Assembly (NCBI GenBank): GCA_002633025.1
Contig: NMRB01001242.1
Location: 81,965 to 145,964 of the forward strand
Direction: 5' to 3'
Source of the DNA: Notospermus geniculatus
Lineage: Eukaryota > Nemertea > Pilidiophora > Heteronemertea > Lineidae
DNA length: 64,000 bases
Positions 58,028 through 64,000 of the stretch are shown piece after piece (the stretch's first letter is position 1; every line of letters begins with the position of its first letter). The position numbers and the translations under genes were made by a program. The notes below the pieces were generated by a model. That model was not told the DNA's origin and did not search any database. It saw only the letters and a program-made list of their open reading frames with translations.

Positions 58028-58172
58028 AAGCAAGGTTCATTGGCACACGGATCCGATCCGTTTCCAGTCCGTTTGCCCCGAGTTTTCCGGATACGACAAC
58101 GCTGAAGTCCATTTTGATAGATTTTTTACGGACATGAACTGGACCAATTCCGTGTGCCAATGAACCTTGCTT
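58028..58172. mobile_element. MITE AAGCAAGGTTCATTGGCACA, copy A
   Basis: AAGCAAGGTTCATTGGCACA and its mirror TGTGCCAATGAACCTTGCTT lie at the ends of a 145-bp element two bases after the previous MITE. An inner GATCCGTTTCCAGTCCG/GGACATGAACTGGACC is partly mirrored. The duplicate is at 62435-62579. Confidence 0.75.
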
Positions 58173-58620
58173 TATGCATCTCCTTCTCTGCGGCCACGTA
58201 TTTTGTCCAATGCGCATGCGCACATTTTCATACATTCATAGGTCGTTCGTTCACTGCGCATGCGTAAATAATATTTCATCACTGCGCATGCGTATATTCA
58301 TTCCAACTGTGACTTTCGTACAGATTTAGGCGTTTTACGAGATTCTTGCACTGTTTTAAGTCATTTACGTTAACTTGATACATAAGTTGGAAAGGTTCTC
58401 TTGATTGTAGTAACAGAATACACAATTCCCTCTTTTCTCATCACCACCCCAAAGCTTTCGGAGAGAGGAATAAAGTGGAGAGTTCGTATAGTTTCTAATT
58501 TCAAGAAGCCGAGCATGTCAGGCTTTGCACAGACGAGAACTGGGGCAATGAAATGTCCACACTTATTGTTCATGTACATGTACATGTAGCTTGTTCAATT
58601 TATCGGAGATACTTACGGGA

Positions 58621-59502
58621 GAATCCAACTTACCTCGACACGAGTCCATGTAATAAAAATTTTCTAAGTTCTAATTAATACCGTAATATATTAGGGGTAG
58701 CATAATGGTAGACAGACTGGGCCGTCACGCGGTACCGTGATTCGCGCTTTACCGTGACTTCCGTGGTGTAAAGAGGAAGTGGATCGAATGTGGCGCAACC
58801 GCACAACTGCTCGCGGAGCATGGTGGGAATCGTGGTCGCGCTGCAGCGTGATATCACGGGGCAGTTGAAGTCAACGTTTTACAATGGTTTACTTGTGGAG
58901 ATTACAACAACAATCGCGGCAAACCGAGATCACCCGAAGATAAGAGACTTTAGCACGTCTCATTTCAAAAAAGCGTCAATCGTTTAAAAAAAGCGTCATT
59001 TTGAAATGACCTGTCCAAATGCAATCTCCTTCATCTTATCTACAACCTGAACTGAATTTCAGGCTCTGCAGGCGTGTATGGCGCCGAAAATGGCATATAA
59101 TGCAGGTATAGGCATGGCAGGCCTGCCATTACGGCTGTCGAGGTAAATTTCGTTCGAAAATTGCCTGTAAAATCTTTAAACGTGAGTATGACACAGTGAA
59201 ATCTTGCTTGTTTATTTAAAAAAATTGTATAAATTTACGGTGAGAAGTTTCCGTCCCCTCCACGCAGGATTGTAGGTGTTTTCTGCCGAAACAAATATTG
59301 TATTTTGTACAGACATTGCGCGGTTTGGCGCGACAAAGTCACCTGCAGGTTTCGATCACGGTACCGCGTGACGGCCCAGTCTGGTAGATGGAACAGCTTG
59401 TATTATACCCAAGCTGTTCCACCTACCATTATGCTACTCCACTATATTACGATATTTTTAGAACTTTTTATGACCTGGACTCGCGTCGAGGTAAGTTGGA
59501 TT
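58621..59502. repeat. Inverted repeat pair around 600-bp spacer
   Basis: GAATCCAACTTACCTCGACA to GACTGGGCCGTCACGCGGTA (58621-58733) is mirrored at about 59350-59502, ending GTCGAGGTAAGTTGGATT at a single N. The right arm carries an extra 46-bp hairpin (GGTAGATGGAACAGCTTG ... CAAGCTGTTCCACCTACC). It is probably another TIR element. Confidence 0.6.
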
Positions 59503-59681
59503 NGTTCTCCACATTATTGCCCCCTCCTTTCAAAAATTGACGTCCTCGTCAATCCACTAAGTCCCCCGTCTACTAGCTCCAATCATCCCTCGTCTTAACA
59601 ATACCCGTTCCTTCCGACCCATCTCTCACGTCTCTCCTCTCTCCGCCTCTGCTCCTGCTCCCGTCTTCGTCCATCTCTCTC

Positions 59682-60575
59682 TCATCTTCTCCTCTCCTCC
59701 CAAACTCGTCTCCTCATTTCTTCCCTTCTTCGGTCCCAGCCCCTATCTGGCGACGTTGTTCTTCTATCGACCACCCTGATGCATACAACTTCACTCTTAA
59801 CACCTCCTTCACCATTCTCACATCTCTCATCTTCTTCTTTGCCCTGACTACCGTCTCCATCTCGTCTCTCGTCTGCTTCCTTCTTCCCGTCGCCGGCACC
59901 TCTCGCACTCATCTCTCCTCTCTTCTTCTCTTCCTCATCAAAAGCCTTCCTGTCTCCCCCTTCACCACCTTCATTCTCGATCGCTGTCGTTCTCGTCTTT
60001 TCTTCATTAAGGATTTCTCCCAGGTCCTCTTGTGGGACCTCAATGACCGGCCATTCTGGGCGCTCAGGGTGTCGATGACAACCACATCTCTCCCTCCGCT
60101 CTCGTCTCTTTCTAATCAGCGCCTCCGTCGCACTAATCACGTCCGACATGCCCCGCTGCAGATTGACCACCATCTCTTTAATCTTCTCTAACTCCTCATC
60201 GGACTCAGCATCACTTTCTTCTTGCCCACCATCTGCCGCCGGGGACGGGAAGCGAACCGTCTCTCTGTCGTCTTCTTCGGTTGAGGGGTTTTTCACACCC
60301 ACTTGTCCCTCGTCTATAATCACTACGTCTTCAGCGTCGCTCTCCGAACTCGTTGTTTCATTCTCAGAGCTGATGCTGACAATCGTAACTCTATCACATT
60401 CACTCGGGGTCGTCGTCTCTTCTTGTTTCTTCAAATTCATCCTTTCTTCAATTTCTTCCGAGATTTCTTGTGAGAGTTGTTCTGCATCCATAATCCCCGT
60501 CTCGGGATTGACGCCATGTTTGAACACTGTGTGGAGTTTCATTTCTTCAAAATACAAAATGGCAGGGCATGCCAT
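59682..60575 (-). CDS. Hypothetical 297-residue charged protein, probably transposon-borne
   Basis: This is the longest gap-free ORF in the window. The start ATG is at 60575. The N-terminus reads MACPAILYFEEMKLHTVFKH, followed by an acidic helical stretch (LSQEISEEIEERM), serine/acid-rich low complexity, a central coiled-coil-like segment (ELEKIKEMVVNLQRGMSDVI), a basic cluster with RCGCHRH, and an Arg/Glu/Lys-rich tail. No catalytic domain is recognised. A pyrimidine tract ending in TTGCAG lies on the minus strand at about 60598, so the frame could also begin as a 3' exon. However, neither of the two visible GT donors at the end of the short upstream ORF keeps this frame. The neighbouring sequence is an element with GTTAAC-rich ends. 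It could be a transposon accessory or gag-like ORF, or a host exon caught between repeats. Confidence 0.5.
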   Translation of the reverse strand: MACPAILYFEEMKLHTVFKHGVNPETGIMDAEQLSQEISEEIEERMNLKKQEETTTPSECDRVTIVSISSENETTSSESDAEDVVIIDEGQVGVKNPSTEEDDRETVRFPSPAADGGQEESDAESDEELEKIKEMVVNLQRGMSDVISATEALIRKRRERRERCGCHRHPERPEWPVIEVPQEDLGEILNEEKTRTTAIENEGGEGGDRKAFDEEEKKRGEMSARGAGDGKKEADERRDGDGSQGKEEDERCENGEGGVKSEVVCIRVVDRRTTSPDRGWDRRREEMRRRVWEERRR

Positions 60576-60745
60576 GCACTGCCATAGGGGTCCACTGCAA
60601 CGATAAGAAACAAAAAAAAACTGTGACTGTGATGAACTTTTGCAAAAAACGGTTCACCACTGTAAGCATGGGTTCTGATAAAGTTTTCCAGTCTTCTCTG
60701 GGCAAGAATCTGTAGCATAGCTACAACAAACATGGCTGCCTCCAT
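60539..60745 (-). CDS. Transposon-associated small ORF, second copy
   Basis: The ORF starts MEAAMFVVAMLQILAQRRLE and then NFIRTHAYSGEP. These first 32 codons are nearly identical to those of the ORF at 54295-54549, after which the two diverge completely. It overlaps the start of the 297-residue ORF in another frame. It lies just inside the GTTAAC-rich right end of the element ending near 61042. Function is unknown. Confidence 0.35.
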   Translation of the reverse strand: MEAAMFVVAMLQILAQRRLENFIRTHAYSGEPFFAKVHHSHSFFLFLIVAVDPYGSAWHALPFCILKK

Positions 60746-61042
60746 AACTCTCAGATTTGACCTCCATCAATTTTGACTCAGAGTTAACCACCGGAAGGTT
60801 AACACTTGATGTACATGATCAGCAATGCATTTCTCTTAACTCTGGGTGATTTCCTGGGTTTAAGGGAACACTAGGGTAACTTTAGTGTCAGTCAGGTGTT
60901 AACTTTTGGGTTAACTCAGTGTTAACTAATAGTTAACTGCGGGTTAACTAAACTCTTGCTGCAAGGTCAAGTCCTGGGGTTACCATAACTAATAGTTAAC
61001 ACCTGGGGTTAACAGTTAACTTTTGAGATTTGACCTCACCCA
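60650..61042. mobile_element. GTTAAC-rich transposon, copy 2 right end
   Basis: It is nearly identical to 54455-54808, but continues to the terminus TGAGATTTGACCTCACCC, the mirror of GGGTGAGGTCAAATCTCA. Words such as GTTAACAGTTAAC and AGTTAACTGCGGGTTAAC are frequent. Minus-strand ORFs read inward from here. The matching left end was not found before the N at 59503. Confidence 0.6.
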
Positions 61043-62300
61043 ATGTTCCCCAGTCTTTCTTACTGTGTATTGGGTACGTAGTGACAATGGGGACGCTAGC
61101 TCAACAGAGGGCAGCACACCGAAACCCGGTCCTAATACAATGGACGCCTTTTGTCTGGGAAATTGATCAGGACCGGGATGTCAGTTTCATTTCAATAGTT
61201 TTAACCACTAGTGACACCTTCCGGAAAAGTCGGCTATCGTCCCCATAGACAGCTACATGTAAAGAGACCATGATTGTGCAATAGGGCAGTACAATGAGGG
61301 GAAATATTTACACGATGATACATGCAGATATTGCACCGGGATCGTGCTTCAGTGTGCGCCGAACGTTGATACAATGCTGACTACTTCGCGGGAATCGGAT
61401 CACCATTCCGCTGAAGGAGTTCTCTTCACTATTTGATTCATTCTATCATTCTTCTACACATCGTACAGACACCACCTTCCCGTAAGAATCAACACAGAAA
61501 GACTCAAGTAGGAATCCAGAAGATCATTTTTTATACAACTTTTTGCACTTTTTTGTAGCACAAGAAATATGGGTCAAGAAGATGAAAGGAAAGCGGTCAA
61601 ATAGACATTTTCGTCCATGTACCACTTGGGAGAAACCCCCGGACAGTTTGTTGCCGGTTATTCTTGCGAGAGCTTTCTGCCAAACGTGAACTAGCTTCGA
61701 CCATACTGATGGACGTGATGCCCATCTGACCGCACTCCTTTCAATGCAGAATAGTTTTATACAGTATTCCTTGGCCCTACCGACGAAAACCTCCAGCAGC
61801 ATCTTGGAAAATCACTGGCACATTGCTGTATTGTTAAAGTTGTGATCCACGGAACGATTTGAAAAACACTCCAGTGCTCTCTCTTTTTTTGTACCGGGCA
61901 ATAAATCGTTCAAATTGACTATGAAATTTTAAATTAATCTTGGATCCTCCCCTGGATACCTTGGCGAATCGTCGCAGTAGTCGTTGGTCGAAGGCCATAA
62001 GAGATCTTAGTATCGCTGGATCTTAGTATTGCTAGTATTGCGTAGTATTGATGGAGGGCGCTCTTCCCGCATTTTCTCTTCACACCTGGCACCGCCATCT
62101 TTAAAATCACAAATTCATCATCAGCATGAGTTTTGCGGTGAATTTCAGTGAATTGTTGGTTTTAATGGATGAGCTACAGTTATATATACACACGAATAAC
62201 TGGTAGATGACGTGAATGTCTGCATCTCTTACATTGTCGACCTTTCCTTCAAACCATCAACCAGTCAGCGATCCAGACTTGCTACTTACTCGACACTGTT

Positions 62301-62432
62301 AGGCCGAGTTTACATAGAGGTATACGGTATACGGACACGCTGGCGAACAATGGCCTCACAACGGGTTCATGTCCATGAAACCTTTGTTCGCCAGCTTGTC
62401 CGTATACCGTATACCTCTATGTAAACCCGGCC
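62301..62432. mobile_element. MITE GGCCGAGTTTACATAGAGG, copy B
   Basis: The counterpart of 57894-58025 within copy B, with the same ends and flanks. Confidence 0.75.
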
Positions 62433-62434
62433 TA

Positions 62435-62579
62435 AAGCAAGGTTCATTGGCACACGGATCCGATCCGTTTCCAGTCCGTTTGCCCCGAGTTTTCCGGATA
62501 CGACAACGCTGAAGTCCATTTTGATAGATTTTTTACGGACATGAACTGGACCAATTCCGTGTGCCAATGAACCTTGCTT
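62435..62579. mobile_element. MITE AAGCAAGGTTCATTGGCACA, copy B
   Basis: The counterpart of 58028-58172 within copy B, with the same ends and flanks. Confidence 0.75.
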
Positions 62580-62936
62580 TATGCATCTCCTTCTCTGCGG
62601 CCACGTATTTTGTCCAATGCGCATGCGCACATTTTCATACATTCATAGGTCGTTCGTTCACTGCGCATGCGTAAATAATATTTCATCACTGCGCATGCGT
62701 ATATTCATTCCAACTGTGACTTTCGTACAGATTTAGGCGTTTTACGAGATTCTTGCACTGTTTTAAGTCATTTACGTTAACTTGATACATAAGTTGGAAA
62801 GGTTCTCTTGATTGTAGTAACAGAATACACAATTCCCTCTTTTCTCATCACCACCCCAAAGCTTTCGGAGAGAGGAATAAAGTGGAGAGTTCGTATAGTT
62901 TCTAATTTCAAGAAGCCGAGCATGTCAGGCTTTGCN

Positions 62937-63545
62937 CTTGAAATTTTGGCATTTTTCCTTGAAAAAGTGCTAAAATTTTAGTGTTTTGACCACCGCAGTA
63001 GCGATTTTCTGGTCTTCCATCTGACCCCCTTCAGAGCCTATATACTCACGTCGTCGTACCACCTCTGCAGCAATGCAAGCCAACAGAAAAGGCCGAAAAA
63101 TGTGCCTATTACCAAAGTAAACTGAACAAGTCCCGTCTTTGAAGCAGCCATTTTGAAAATGATCCGCCCGTATTTCCAGCACTGACCCGTCTGTGCGATG
63201 TCTTACGGAAATGCTCCTCCAGGACATACTGTGGCTGACTCACTTACAAGGAATCAAAAGAAATCTGCGACATGATGTCAAGTGTTTCGTTACAGTTTAA
63301 CAAGGAAATCCTTTCGGACCTCGTCGCTATCTGAAAAGTGTACATGCAATGGGCTGTTGGTCGTACATGTCATGTACATTGGAACCGACAGTGTCCCAAG
63401 GTTGCTACGTTTATTATACTCAGGTCAATATTCATACATGTACATGTATTTCTGACTCAAAAACGTCTTTTCTTAGAAATTCCACCGACGCCTCATTTTC
63501 TGATTGAGGTTTTTGAACAAATAACATGAATTACCATCTCTTAAG
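62937..63545. other. No recognisable gene or element
   Basis: Short ORFs only; an 85-codon minus-strand frame (62970-63227) has no recognised motif. ACATGTACATGTA words occur at 63365 and 63435. Confidence 0.35.
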
Positions 63546-63548
63546 GGC

Positions 63549-64000
63549 CGGTTTGACGGGCGTTTTTATCGCGCCGATTTTAACGCTGTTGGCGATATCG
63601 CATCCAAAACGCCCGTCAAAATGCCAATAACGCCAACAGCGGGTGACATCGCCAGCGAGAGAAAAAAGCCATGGTAAAACTCGCCGGCGGGAAATCGCTG
63701 TAACGCTTCGGTGATAAAATCTCTGGTGAAAACATCAATCGGAGCGAGATGCGATATCGCTCTTCAGATCGCCAGTGAAAATGACCGAAAAGCCACGAGC
63801 GATGCCTATCGCTGTAGCGGCAAAAAAGCCATGTCTTCACATGGCTATTTTGTCGCAAGGGATGAAGAACCGCCCGTGAAAAGTGAAATCGGCGATAAAC
63901 CAGCTAGTGAAAACAGTCGATCGACCAACGGAGCGATATCCGTTTTTACTGAGCGCTAAAAAAGTGGCGATTATCGCGGCGATAAAAACGCCCGTCAAAC
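63549..64000. mobile_element. TIR element GTTTGACGGGCGTTTTTATC, reaching window end
   Basis: GGTTTGACGGGCGTTTTTAT at the left is mirrored by ATAAAAACGCCCGTCAAAC at the last bases of the window. CAAAACGCCCGTCAAAATG lies at 63605-63623. The interior is rich in GCGATATCGC words. The GGCCGG head resembles the Harbinger-like element at 43862. The right edge may lie just beyond the window. Confidence 0.6.

Larger units (their letters stand above)
57454..58528. repeat. Duplicated block, copy A right part
   Basis: It runs from GAAAAACACTCCAGTGCTC to CATGTCAGGCTTTGC. It is the same length (1075 bp) as 61861-62935 and almost identical. Both contain the same pair of MITEs, so those insertions predate the duplication or allele split. 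Confidence 0.9.
61458..62935. repeat. Duplicated block, copy B (no foldback insertion)
   Basis: It matches 55320-55730 joined to 57454-58528. The join GATTTGAAAAACACTCC is the undisrupted target of the foldback element. It ends exactly at a single N (62936), after which sequence is unrelated. Confidence 0.9.

Noticed and set aside
60148-60606. 152-codon plus-strand ORF
   Set aside because: It is antisense to the 297-codon minus-strand ORF and serine-rich only because it mirrors acidic/serine codons.

Overview
This is eukaryotic, gene-poor, transposon-rich DNA, most probably from a highly heterozygous marine invertebrate deuterostome (echinoderm, hemichordate or cephalochordate; I cannot decide which). 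The evidence is an animal BAIAP3-type gene with GT-AG introns of 0.6-6.6 kb, abundant GGCCTA and TACATGTA motifs, tRNA-derived SINE fragments, many short TIR elements, and divergent duplicate segments that look like two haplotypes kept in one scaffold. It is not bacterial: there are no operons, CRISPR arrays or rRNA. Two N gaps (32985-33154, 47350-47737) and eight isolated single Ns show that this is a draft assembly.

Layout. 1-21 kb: interspersed repeats. They include a large inverted pair carrying tRNA-like sequence (1.6-4.0 kb), degenerate telomere-like repeats (2.45 kb), a Tc1/mariner-like foldback inserted in a GCTCACC-type repeat (4.9-6.8 kb), a decayed LINE reverse-transcriptase tail (6.8-7.3 kb), and many palindromic MITEs. 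21.25-41.39 kb, plus strand: nine consecutive exons (1227 nt, 409 codons, all phases compatible) of a BAIAP3/Munc13-family gene. They cover the conserved region before the first C2 domain, the whole first C2 domain, and the start of the region leading to the MUN domain. Introns hold a 145-bp tandem array, nested TIR elements and the first N gap. I see no convincing further exon, so about 60% of the expected protein, including the second C2 domain, is missing.

42-47.7 kb: more interspersed repeats and side-by-side MITE insertions, then a C-rich tract and the second N gap. 47.9-53.6 kb: an interleaved duplication in which one copy has a TA-flanked transposon and the other the empty site; small ORFs inside differ between copies only at synonymous positions. 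53.6-61.05 kb: elements with GTTAAC-rich termini, and a 1.72-kb foldback transposon whose empty site lies in a second copy of the same flanks at 61.46-62.94 kb. A 297-codon minus-strand ORF of unknown function lies at 59.7-60.6 kb. The window ends inside another TIR element.

The only clearly recognisable host gene product is the BAIAP3-like protein, a predicted calcium-binding C2/MUN vesicle-priming factor. Most of the rest is transposon biology and assembly structure. The filled/empty site pairs within the window allow several element boundaries and target duplications to be read directly.
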